The notes below the pieces were generated by a model. The model had not been told where the DNA came from and searched no databases. It saw only the letters and a program-made list of their open reading frames with translations. From positions 1 through 5,524 of the forward strand of contig CAMCFM010000334.1 in NCBI GenBank assembly GCA_945874095.1: a stretch of 5,524 bases of DNA, in the 5' to 3' direction. Source of the stretch: Candidatus Kuenenia stuttgartensis (GTDB lineage: Bacteria; Planctomycetota; Planctomycetia; Isosphaerales; Isosphaeraceae). Made by a program: the position numbers and the translations under genes. Shown here piece by piece: positions 1 to 5,383 of the stretch; position 1 is the first letter of the stretch, and each line of letters begins with the position of its first letter.

Positions 1-74
1 GTCCTATCTAAGGATGTGGATGGAGCGGGCAGGGCTAAGGATTTGAACAAGATTTTTTCGAGAATCCGAATCGT

Positions 75-1220
75 TCAATCCGGATCCTTGACGCATCGAA
101 ATCCGAGGTGGTTGGCGCCTGAGTCGATCGCACCTTTGCCCCGGGCGGCCGGCAGATAACGAATGCAGTAGAGGTCGCTGCACAGGAAAGATCCACCCCG
201 GTGGACCCGCTTGGGAACGCCTGGTTCCTGAGGATCAAAGCTGTCGGTAGGGCCTTTCGGATCTTTCGCGGAGAAACTCTTATAAGCATCAGGCCGGTAC
301 CAGTCAGAGCACCATTCCCAGACATTTGCTGACATGTCATAAAGACCAAAGCCATTCGGTGCATAGGACTTAACCGGTGCTGTACTGTAAAAACCATCGG
401 CTTTGGAATTGGCATTTGGAAAGCCGCCTTGCCAGTTATTGCTCATCCACTTGCCGTTTGGGTTCAGTTCGTCGCCCCAAACGTACTTCTTTCGCTCCAG
501 ACCGCCTCGAGACGCACGTTCCCATTCGGCTTCCGTCGGGAGTCGTTTACCAGCCCATTTGGCATAAGCGGTGGCATCTTCGAATGCGATTTGAACAACG
601 GGGTGATCCATGCGATCGGCGATCGAGCTTTCAGGCCCTTCCGGATGTCTCCAATCTGCGCCTGGTTGCCAGCGCCACCATTGGAGGAAGTCGTCGAGCG
701 GAATTTCAGCAGCGGGTGGTGTAAAAACGACTGAACCTGGAACGAGAAGTTTCGGATCAGCACCCGGATAGTCCTCCGCCTTGGGCGGAATCTCGGCCAC
801 GGTTTTGTAGCCGGTGGCTTTGACAAAGGCTTCGTACTGGCGGTTGGTCACCTCGGTTTGATCGATCCAATAGCCACTGAGTTCGATCTCGCGAACGGGC
901 CGGGCATCTGGCATGGTCGGATCTTCTACACCCATCCAAAACTTTCCGGGCGCGATCCAACTCATCCCTTCCGTAGCTTTGGTAGGCTTTGATTCTGAGC
1001 CAGAGGTGCTTTTAGTTTCAGAGCTTATGTTTGCTGCCAATGCCAGTGGACGCGAGGGCGGGTCGCACAATGCCGGGGCAGCGACTACGGAAATAGGCTC
1101 GGGTTTTGGTGGGTTTGACGCTGTGGTCAAGGGCTTAGGATTTTCCCGACATCCCCAAAGCGAAAAAACGCATGAGACCAGTACGGCATGACCAAGGGCA
1201 AGATTTTTTACTGTTTTCAT
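75..1220 (-). CDS. Lipoprotein formylglycine-generating enzyme (FGE/SUMF1 family)
   Basis: Predicted 381-residue exported lipoprotein with an FGE-sulfatase domain. The family oxidises a cysteine in sulfatases to formylglycine, using O2 and copper. Residues 1-24 look like a lipoprotein signal: lysines at 2 and 5, a hydrophobic core, and the lipobox-like LWGC with Cys24 as the lipidated residue. Residues 25-84 form a Pro/Ser/Thr/Lys-rich linker. The catalytic domain runs from about 85 to 380, with GYWIDQTEVTNRQYEAF (116-132), WAGKRLPTEAEWE (222-234), PNGFGLYDMSANVWEW (288-303) and the C-terminal GGSFLC...YC...GFRC block. Cys347 and Cys352 align with the human active-site pair Cys336/Cys341, so catalysis looks possible; many paralogues lack them. 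The human structural disulfide partners Cys218 and Cys346 are Ala and Pro here. I chose ATG 1218-1220 because AAGGTG lies 9 bases upstream and the signal peptide starts there; in-frame ATGs at 1265 and 1340 lack both. The gene is divergent from the kinase gene. Family assignment is firm; the sulfatase substrate is inferred. Confidence 0.9.
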   Translation of the reverse strand: MKTVKNLALGHAVLVSCVFSLWGCRENPKPLTTASNPPKPEPISVVAAPALCDPPSRPLALAANISSETKSTSGSESKPTKATEGMSWIAPGKFWMGVEDPTMPDARPVREIELSGYWIDQTEVTNRQYEAFVKATGYKTVAEIPPKAEDYPGADPKLLVPGSVVFTPPAAEIPLDDFLQWWRWQPGADWRHPEGPESSIADRMDHPVVQIAFEDATAYAKWAGKRLPTEAEWERASRGGLERKKYVWGDELNPNGKWMSNNWQGGFPNANSKADGFYSTAPVKSYAPNGFGLYDMSANVWEWCSDWYRPDAYKSFSAKDPKGPTDSFDPQEPGVPKRVHRGGSFLCSDLYCIRYLPAARGKGAIDSGANHLGFRCVKDPD

Positions 1221-1229
1221 CTGCGAAAG

Positions 1230-1235
1230 CACCTT
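1230..1235 (-). promoter_or_regulatory. Ribosome binding site deciding the FGE start
   Basis: On the minus strand this reads AAGGTG, five of six matches to AAGGAG, 9 bases before ATG 1218-1220. It favours that start over the two upstream in-frame ATGs, which have no purine-rich element before them. Confidence 0.5.
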
Positions 1236-1534
1236 GCCTGAACCTTGACCGAGGATTGTTGTCATGAACAGCTCAAATGGCATTATCCCAAAGCGGAAGG
1301 CGGACTGCCAGAGTCTCCGTTGGAGAAGTTTTCGGGGCATGATCAGGTTGGCCGGTGTGAAGGCTTTCTAAATCGAGTCTATTTTTCGCTGATTCAATAA
1401 TTTCAAAACTTGGGATAAATCTTGTTAAAGCCATTTGACACAAAGGGAAAGAGGGGTAGGGTGGGAGCCGAAGTGATGGGGAATTTTTGATCAATCACCC
1501 ACAAATCCTGAAACATATCTTATGATTGTGAAAG

Positions 1535-1560
1535 TTGACACTTATGTCGCATGGTGTCAA
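1535..1560. repeat. Perfect inverted repeat TTGACAC-N12-GTGTCAA
   Basis: TTGACAC at 1535-1541 and its exact reverse complement GTGTCAA at 1554-1560 flank a 12-base spacer, so the arms are 19 bases apart centre to centre. A further direct copy of TTGACAC lies at 1435-1441, exactly 100 bases upstream of the left arm. The layout fits a binding site for a dimeric regulator in the divergent promoter region, but no regulator gene is in the window. The left copies also resemble a consensus -35 element, which is an alternative reading. Confidence 0.5.
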
Positions 1561-1670
1561 GCGCCGGGGTTCGCTACGATCCTGCTGACAAGAGAATTGT
1601 CAGAATTGGATCAGAAGTCCGGATATACGATCAGAAAAAAGAAAAACTGACGAACCGGATCCCAAAAGCC

Positions 1671-2303
1671 ATGCAGCTCGAACAATTCACGCCACCTGAA
1701 GTCAAGTACAAGTCCATACTACTGTTTGGGATGCCTGGGTCGGGCAAGGGCACCCAGGGCTTGATTCTTGGCCAATTGCCTGGAATGGTGCATGTTTCGT
1801 GTGGTGAAATATTTCGTAAGCTACCGCGTGGTGGTATGTTGGGTAAAGAGGTGATGGCGTTTACGTCGCAGGGTAATCTGGTGCCTGACGACCTCACCGT
1901 GCGTATTTGGAGCCGGCACCTGAAGATTCTTGAACTTCAGGAGTTCTTCCTTCCAGAAAAGCACGTGCTGATCCTTGACGGACTTCCACGTAATCTCGAT
2001 CAGGCCAAGGCCTTGGCGGAAACTCTGGACGTTCTCCAGATTTTCCACCTTGATATTGAAGATGCCGACAAGGCCAAAGATCGTCTCAAGTCGCGAGCCT
2101 TGAAAGAGAATCGCCTGGACGACACCAACGATGAAGTCATCCGCAAGCGTCTCAATACCTATTACGATGAGACCTACCAGACTTTGAGCTTTTACCCCAA
2201 AGATTTGGTGACCAATATCGACGCTTCCCAGTCGCCCCTGCACGTACTTCGTGATATCGTAAACCGACTGACAGAAATTCTGCCTGGCAAGCTGACGATC
2301 TGA
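1671..2303 (+). CDS. Nucleoside monophosphate kinase, adenylate kinase family, without long LID
   Basis: A 210-residue cytoplasmic P-loop kinase that probably transfers phosphate from ATP to a nucleoside monophosphate, most likely AMP. Visible motifs are: Walker A GMPGSGKGTQ (20-29); an NMP-site strand HVSCGEIFRK (41-50), where typical adenylate kinase has a Thr-Gly-Asp motif, so Thr and Asp are replaced by Cys and Glu; GNLVPDDL (68-75); LDGLPR (102-107), matching DGFPR; and arginine-rich RLKSRALKENRLDD (138-151) followed by VIRKRLNTYYDET. The roughly 30-residue, often zinc-binding LID insertion of long-form adenylate kinases is absent. Substrate is therefore less certain than fold; UMP/CMP kinase activity is an alternative. 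An in-frame ATG at 1551 would add 40 residues. I prefer 1671 because the added segment looks unlike protein, has atypical codons, and its ATG lies within an inverted repeat. Neither start has a clear Shine-Dalgarno. The transporter gene follows after 77 bases on the same strand. I left the symbol blank because a canonical adk may exist elsewhere. Confidence 0.85.
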   Translation: MQLEQFTPPEVKYKSILLFGMPGSGKGTQGLILGQLPGMVHVSCGEIFRKLPRGGMLGKEVMAFTSQGNLVPDDLTVRIWSRHLKILELQEFFLPEKHVLILDGLPRNLDQAKALAETLDVLQIFHLDIEDADKAKDRLKSRALKENRLDDTNDEVIRKRLNTYYDETYQTLSFYPKDLVTNIDASQSPLHVLRDIVNRLTEILPGKLTI

Positions 2304-2305
2304 TA

Positions 2306-2351
2306 CCAGCCAGTTTGGCAGGATCAGGGCTGGCTCGCCAAAGTCGTTTTT
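2306..2351 (+). terminator. Possible weak terminator or attenuator between kinase and transporter
   Basis: CCAGCC (2306-2311) can pair with GGCTGG (2328-2333), and TTTGGC (2314-2319) with GCCAAA (2337-2342). The two stems interleave, so they either compete or form a pseudoknot. A run of five T at 2347-2351 follows the second stem after four bases. Each stem is only 6 bp with a 16-17 base loop, so strong termination is unlikely; partial termination or chance are both possible. Confidence 0.25.
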
Positions 2352-2365
2352 CCCGACACTAAAAC

Positions 2366-2372
2366 AGGCGAG
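2366..2372 (+). promoter_or_regulatory. Ribosome binding site of the transporter gene
   Basis: AGGCGAG ends 8 bases before ATG 2381-2383. It is an imperfect Shine-Dalgarno match at a good distance and supports the chosen start. Confidence 0.4.
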
Positions 2373-2380
2373 CATCCATC

Positions 2381-4558
2381 ATGACCCAGCAATCGGCCGG
2401 CAGTTCCATATCTCATGAAAAAGACGCGAATATCCCAGAACTGACCCGATCCGCCATTCTGGTGGGGGTCATTCTGGGCATTGTTTTTGGTGCATCAAGC
2501 CTGTACCTGGCCTTGAGAGTCGGCATGACCGTCTCCGCATCCATTCCCGTGGCCGTTCTTTCGATCACTCTTTTTCGAGCCCTATCGAACAAATTCGGCC
2601 TCCCTCGCGCCACGATTCTCGAAAACAATATCGTTCAAACCACAGGCTCTGCCGGCGAATCGATCGCTTTTGGGGTCGGTGTCACCATGCCCGCCGTGAT
2701 GATTCTTGGCTATGACCTTGAACTGACACGGGTCATGCTGGTGGCCTGTCTCGGTGGCTTGCTGGGGATCCTCATGATGATCCCTCTGCGACGCGCCTTT
2801 ATTGTCGAACAGCACGGTGTTTTGAAGTATCCAGAAGGGACAGCCTGTGCCAAGGTGCTGGAAGTGGGCGAGGCCGGTGGCTCGTCAGCCCGCACCGTTT
2901 TTACCGGTTTCGGCGTCGCCTTTTTCTATCAGAGTGCGATGCAGGCGCTGCACTTGTGGAAAGAGATCCCAAGTCTGGCTCTGGGATGGCTCAAGGGTGG
3001 AGTGATCGCCTGCGAGGTTTCTCCCACTCTGCTTGGTGTTGGCTATATCATCGGCCCTCGTGTGGCTGCGATTATGGTGGGTGGAGGCATTCTGGCGGCC
3101 CTTGTGCTCACGCCGATGATTGCCTTTTTTGGTCAGGGCGGGCAGGGGGCCATCTTCCCGGGCGGCAAGCCGATTCCTGATATGTCTCCAAAAGAAATTC
3201 GTGATGCTTATATCCTATACATAGGCGCCGGAGCCGTGGCCACGGGTGGACTGATCTCCATGGCTCAGGCTTTACCGATGATTTTTGCCTCGATTCGCTC
3301 TGGCATCAAAGACTTGGGGCGAGGTAAATCCGCCTCAACCAATGATCGTAAAGATCGTGACTTGCCCCTTTGGGTCGTTCTGGGCGGGGCATTACTACTG
3401 GTCAGCATCATCGCAGGCTCGCACCTGATTCCGACCGCCTTGCCAGGCAGAATTGTCGGGGCATTTATGATCCTGATCTTTGGATTCCTGTTCGTGACGG
3501 TTTCAAGCCGGTTGACAGGCGAAATTGGCAGCAGTTCCAACCCGATTTCCGGTATGACCGTTGCCACCTTGCTTCTGACGTGTCTGGTGTTCGTCATGGC
3601 AGGCTGGGTAGGGGCGGAATACAGGCTGGCGGCTCTTTCGATAGCCGGGATTGTCTGCGTGGCGGCTTCAAATGGAGGAACTACGTCGCAGGATCTGAAA
3701 ACCGGATACCTTGTCGGAGCCACTCCAGCTTATCAGCAAATCGCCATTTTGGCCGGCGCATTGAGTTCCGCGATTGTGATTGGATTTACTCTGCTCCTGC
3801 TGAATAAGGCCAGCACTGTGGTGACAGCAAATCCGGAATATTTGCCTAAAGTGAATGCTCCGAATGCGGCATCGCTGACGGAGACTGAAGCAGGGCCGGA
3901 CGGTACGAACTATAAGGTTTGGAGAGTTTTGAAGCCCCTAATCGGAGTATCGGCCGGTAAGTATCTGGTAGACGATCAGGGGAAGGCGAAATATCTGATT
4001 GATCCAGCGATTAATGGTCGGGTGAACAAGCGTGACGATGGTTCGGAGGTGGTCAAATTTGACGCCCCCAAGGCGTCGCTGATGGCTCTGATTATCGACG
4101 GCGTACTTCAGGGCGACTTGCCATGGGGTCTGGTCGCGATCGGAGCCTTGATTTCCGTGGTTCTACAGTTATGTGGAGTACCGGCACTGGCATTTGCTGT
4201 CGGCGTATATCTCCCACTGGCGGCATCGATGCCGATTTTTGCAGGCGGGCTAATCCGCTGGATCTGCGATCAGAAGGGTCCGAAATATGCTGAGGGCGAG
4301 GAAGATTCGAGCCCTGCCGTACTATTCAGCTCCGGCTTGATCGCAGGCGGAGCCATTGCAGGTATTCTGGTGGCCTTGCTGGCGATCATTCCAGGTCTTT
4401 CCGGGTTGGTCGATATTGGTCAATATTTGCCATCTGGATTCCATGAGAGCGACGCGGTTGCCATGGTGACATTTGCGATTCTTGCCCTGATGATGATTCT
4501 GGTGGGGATGGGCAAGTGGATGGGCGAATCGGGGGGGCCAAATAGCGATAATGATTAA
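2381..4558 (+). CDS. OPT-family oligopeptide/metal-chelate transporter
   Basis: A 725-residue polytopic inner-membrane protein of the oligopeptide transporter (OPT) family. Members import peptides, peptide-like compounds or metal chelates, driven by ion gradients in characterised cases. The protein starts with about 22 polar residues, then many hydrophobic segments (clear ones near 23-46, 114-135, 219-250, 330-350, 356-375, 392-410, 452-475, 581-626, 650-672 and 692-712). Family blocks include NIVQTTGSAGES (83-94), KYPEGTACAKV (149-159), NPISGMT (387-393), GTTSQDLKTGYLVGATP (433-449) and GVYLPLAASMPIFAGGLIRW (608-627). Between about 478 and 562 lies a hydrophilic insertion containing GKYLVDDQGKAKYLIDP and RDDG, just before the conserved DAPKASLM block. 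It seems too ordered in sequence to be a mere linker. The length is somewhat above the 600-700 residues usual for bacterial members. ATG 2381 is preceded by AGGCGAG. A G7 run at 4531-4537 lies in the last codons. Substrate cannot be read from sequence. Confidence 0.92.
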   Translation: MTQQSAGSSISHEKDANIPELTRSAILVGVILGIVFGASSLYLALRVGMTVSASIPVAVLSITLFRALSNKFGLPRATILENNIVQTTGSAGESIAFGVGVTMPAVMILGYDLELTRVMLVACLGGLLGILMMIPLRRAFIVEQHGVLKYPEGTACAKVLEVGEAGGSSARTVFTGFGVAFFYQSAMQALHLWKEIPSLALGWLKGGVIACEVSPTLLGVGYIIGPRVAAIMVGGGILAALVLTPMIAFFGQGGQGAIFPGGKPIPDMSPKEIRDAYILYIGAGAVATGGLISMAQALPMIFASIRSGIKDLGRGKSASTNDRKDRDLPLWVVLGGALLLVSIIAGSHLIPTALPGRIVGAFMILIFGFLFVTVSSRLTGEIGSSSNPISGMTVATLLLTCLVFVMAGWVGAEYRLAALSIAGIVCVAASNGGTTSQDLKTGYLVGATPAYQQIAILAGALSSAIVIGFTLLLLNKASTVVTANPEYLPKVNAPNAASLTETEAGPDGTNYKVWRVLKPLIGVSAGKYLVDDQGKAKYLIDPAINGRVNKRDDGSEVVKFDAPKASLMALIIDGVLQGDLPWGLVAIGALISVVLQLCGVPALAFAVGVYLPLAASMPIFAGGLIRWICDQKGPKYAEGEEDSSPAVLFSSGLIAGGAIAGILVALLAIIPGLSGLVDIGQYLPSGFHESDAVAMVTFAILALMMILVGMGKWMGESGGPNSDND

Positions 4559-4572
4559 ACTCTTGTTTGCCA

Positions 4573-4743
4573 ATGTTAAATGAAAACGGAGTCGGCTCGG
4601 ATCGGGCCGATTCCGTTGATCAACTTTCTCTTGATCTCAAACGCACCAAGAACACGCTTCCGGAATTTTTCGAGAGCCTGCTGTCATTCAAGTGGATGCA
4701 AGGCGTGGGTTTCGTCAAAGAGATAGAGAACGGCCGCACATAA
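4573..4743 (+). CDS. Doubtful 56-residue ORF downstream of the transporter
   Basis: ATG 4573-4575 opens a 56-codon frame ending at TAA 4741-4743, 14 bases after the transporter stop. I do not recognise the product. The first third is acidic, and residues 9-17 (SDRADS region) are encoded by a strong stem-loop. The rest, including LPEFFESLLSFKWMQGVGF and KEIENGRT, has the alternating hydrophobic pattern of helical protein. No Shine-Dalgarno is visible. A second open stretch in the -1 frame, from 4737 to TAG 4812-4814 (HIISELLEFRVINYTDS...), would continue it to about 80 residues, so this may be a frameshifted or decayed small gene. It could equally be untranslated 3' sequence. Confidence 0.25.
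   Translation: MLNENGVGSDRADSVDQLSLDLKRTKNTLPEFFESLLSFKWMQGVGFVKEIENGRT
4585..4617 (-). terminator. Strong stem-loop, terminator-like on the minus strand
   Basis: Twelve-base arms at 4585-4596 (AACGGAGTCGGC) and 4606-4617 (GCCGATTCCGTT) pair throughout, with one G-T pair, around a 9-base loop. On the minus strand the stem is followed by TTTTCATTT, as in an intrinsic terminator. On the plus strand no T-run follows, but a second small hairpin does: GATCAA 4618-4623 with TTGATC 4631-4636. Its position between the plus-strand transporter and minus-strand small gene suits a terminator between converging genes. Confidence 0.55.
4618..4636. repeat. Small inverted repeat abutting the stem-loop at 4585-4617
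   Basis: GATCAA (4618-4623) and TTGATC (4631-4636) form a perfect 6-bp stem with loop CTTTCTC. It starts directly after the larger stem-loop, giving two hairpins in tandem 27 bases downstream of the transporter stop. It may help end or stabilise the transporter mRNA. Confidence 0.35.
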
Positions 4744-4896
4744 TTTCTGAACTGCTCGAATTCAGGGTGATAAATTACACCGATAGCCAGATGCCATCGT
4801 TCTTTCTTGAATAGTTCATTCCTACACAGCCCATTCATGTGGAGTAGTATGTTTTTGCGGCCTTTTTAGTGCGGAATTGCCTCCAGACTTCGATCA
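4744..4896. other. Intergenic stretch without a supported gene
   Basis: Beyond the possible frameshifted continuation to 4814, I see no supported gene here. A minus-strand open frame from 4838 to 4620 has no ribosome binding site, no recognisable motif and runs through one of the small hairpin arms, so I leave it out. Near 4853-4867 there are two T5 runs around a GCGGCC core, without a clear stem. Confidence 0.4.
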
Positions 4897-5106
4897 TTAG
4901 CCGTTGGGGTGCCTTTCCGTAATATTGGCATCTATATGAATCCCCTCAGGGATAATCCCGGTGACATCCACCCAGCCATCACGAACCCGGGGCTCGTACG
5001 GAAGGGATGCGTGTGTTTCCGGTTTCACTAGTTTTGGATTTGATGGACTCTCTGTTACTTCGGAATCTACCGGAAGTTTCAGGTCAGGCGATTCTTCTGA
5101 AGGCAT
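4897..5106 (-). CDS. Small hypothetical protein (69 residues)
   Basis: Predicted soluble 69-residue protein of unknown function; I cannot assign a domain. The first half is acidic and rich in Pro, Ser and Glu (residues 1-30) and looks disordered. The second half, PYEPRVRDGWVDVTG (36-50) followed by IIPEGIHIDANITERHP (51-67), has the mixed aromatic, charged and Gly/Pro composition of a conserved short motif. There is no signal peptide, membrane segment or cysteine. I chose ATG 5104-5106 because AGAGAG lies 7 bases upstream and the protein begins MPSEES. An in-frame ATG at 5178 would give 93 residues, but it lies inside the arm of a strong stem-loop and adds an Arg/Ile-rich stretch. The gene is downstream of, and on the same strand as, the BON-domain gene, separated by a terminator-like hairpin. 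It resembles small proteins I associate with planctomycetes, but that is only an impression. Confidence 0.55.
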   Translation of the reverse strand: MPSEESPDLKLPVDSEVTESPSNPKLVKPETHASLPYEPRVRDGWVDVTGIIPEGIHIDANITERHPNG

Positions 5107-5136
5107 TTTTAAACTCTCTGTGTCTGGTGAATAAAA

Positions 5137-5152
5137 TCGAATCTGAATTCGA
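5137..5152. repeat. Short inverted repeat TCGAAT-CTGA-ATTCGA
   Basis: A perfect 6-bp inverted repeat with a 4-base loop, upstream of the small minus-strand gene and 13 bases beyond the larger stem-loop at 5165-5208. It is either a weak hairpin in the leader of that gene or a possible protein-binding palindrome. Confidence 0.35.
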
Positions 5153-5164
5153 ATGCGTTTTAAA

Positions 5165-5208
5165 ATTCGCTCACCCATTTATAAGTAATATCAAATGGGC
5201 GAGCGAAT
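5165..5208 (-). terminator. Long stem-loop with T-run, terminator-like on the minus strand
   Basis: Arms of 16 bases at 5165-5180 and 5193-5208 are complementary except for one mismatch (A5173 against C5200), around a 12-base AT-rich loop. On the minus strand the second arm ends in GCGAAT and runs into TTTTAAAA (5158-5165), giving the stem plus U-tract of an intrinsic terminator. It would end transcription from the BON-domain gene, 175 bases after its stop codon, and separate it from the small gene at 4897-5106. An operator or other structured element is an alternative. Confidence 0.55.
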
Positions 5209-5263
5209 CGTTTAACATTCAAACATTGCATTTAACTCAATGAACCGAACTATAGTTTTTCTC

Positions 5264-5307
5264 AAAGTCTGGATTGATTTTCGAATTGAAATGGTATCCG
5301 AGACTTT
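5264..5307. repeat. Imperfect long inverted repeat downstream of the BON gene
   Basis: AAAGTCTGGAT (5264-5274) pairs with ATCCGAGACTTT (5296-5307) with a single bulged G at 5300. The stem can continue inward with ATTTTC (5277-5282) against GAAAT (5288-5292). Neither strand has a clear T-run directly after it, apart from the Ts within the arm itself, so it is not a plain terminator. It lies in the presumed 3' untranslated region of the BON-domain gene. Confidence 0.4.
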
Positions 5308-5383
5308 TATCTTGTTGTCAGCCGTAGATAAAATTCGCTTTGAACGGATTCGATGATCTCAGCAGAAATCGACCAGAGTTTGA

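Larger units (their letters stand above)
1221..1670. promoter_or_regulatory. Divergent intergenic region between FGE and kinase genes
   Basis: This 450-base region has no convincing gene and must hold the promoters of both divergent genes. On the plus strand, TTGACA at 1435-1440 is followed after 16 bases by TAGGGT, a poor -10; TATGAT at 1521-1526 is a good -10 match but has no -35 at the right distance. On the minus strand, TTGAAA (plus coordinates 1401-1406) lies 17 bases before AATAGA (1378-1383), a weak candidate promoter that would leave a leader of about 150 bases for the FGE gene. None is strong enough to assert. The TTGACAC repeats described separately may be operators. Codons in 1551-1670, read in the kinase frame, include AGA, ATA and GGA and do not resemble those of the gene body, so I treat this segment as leader. 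Confidence 0.4.
5161..5339 (+). repeat. Direct repeat TAAAATTCGCT at both ends of an AT-rich block
   Basis: The 11-mer TAAAATTCGCT occurs at 5161-5171 and 5329-5339 and brackets the two large stem-loops. The first copy overlaps the left arm of the 5165-5208 hairpin. GC content across 5161-5340 is only about 30-37%, far below the coding regions. Chance in AT-rich DNA is a real possibility for the repeat. Confidence 0.3.

Noticed and set aside
64..85. ATCCG/CGGAT inverted repeat at the FGE stop codon as a terminator
   Set aside because: Only 5 bp with a 12-base loop, and on the minus strand it is followed by an A-run rather than a T-run.
35..415. Minus-strand open frame of 126 codons
   Set aside because: It overlaps the C-terminal half of the FGE gene in another frame and has no protein-family pattern; the FGE frame carries all recognisable motifs.
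1435..1462. TTGACA plus TAGGGT as the kinase promoter
   Set aside because: The -35 is perfect and spacing is 16, but the -10 match is poor and no second signal supports it, so it is mentioned only within the intergenic region.
1273..1494. Minus-strand 73-codon frame upstream of the FGE gene
   Set aside because: No ribosome binding site, low-complexity Ser/Pro-rich start, and it runs through the divergent promoter region.
1821..2375. Minus-strand open frame of 184 codons
   Set aside because: It lies antisense to the kinase gene, whose frame has clear catalytic motifs; its own translation has none.
3265..3807. Open frames on both strands inside the transporter gene (3265-3723 minus, 3370-3807 plus)
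   Set aside because: Both are out-of-frame shadows of the conserved OPT coding sequence.
4531..4537. Run of seven G in the last codons of the transporter gene as a phase-variation tract
   Set aside because: Seven G is short for slippage-driven switching, and a shift here would change only the last few polar residues, not the transporter core.
4620..4838. Minus-strand 72-codon frame
   Set aside because: No ribosome binding site or motif; the opposite strand looks more protein-like, and the frame runs into a hairpin arm. Kept out for lack of support, not disproved.
5007..5243. Plus-strand 78-codon frame
   Set aside because: It is antisense to the small gene at 4897-5106 and crosses the 16-bp stem-loop; no upstream ribosome binding site was seen.
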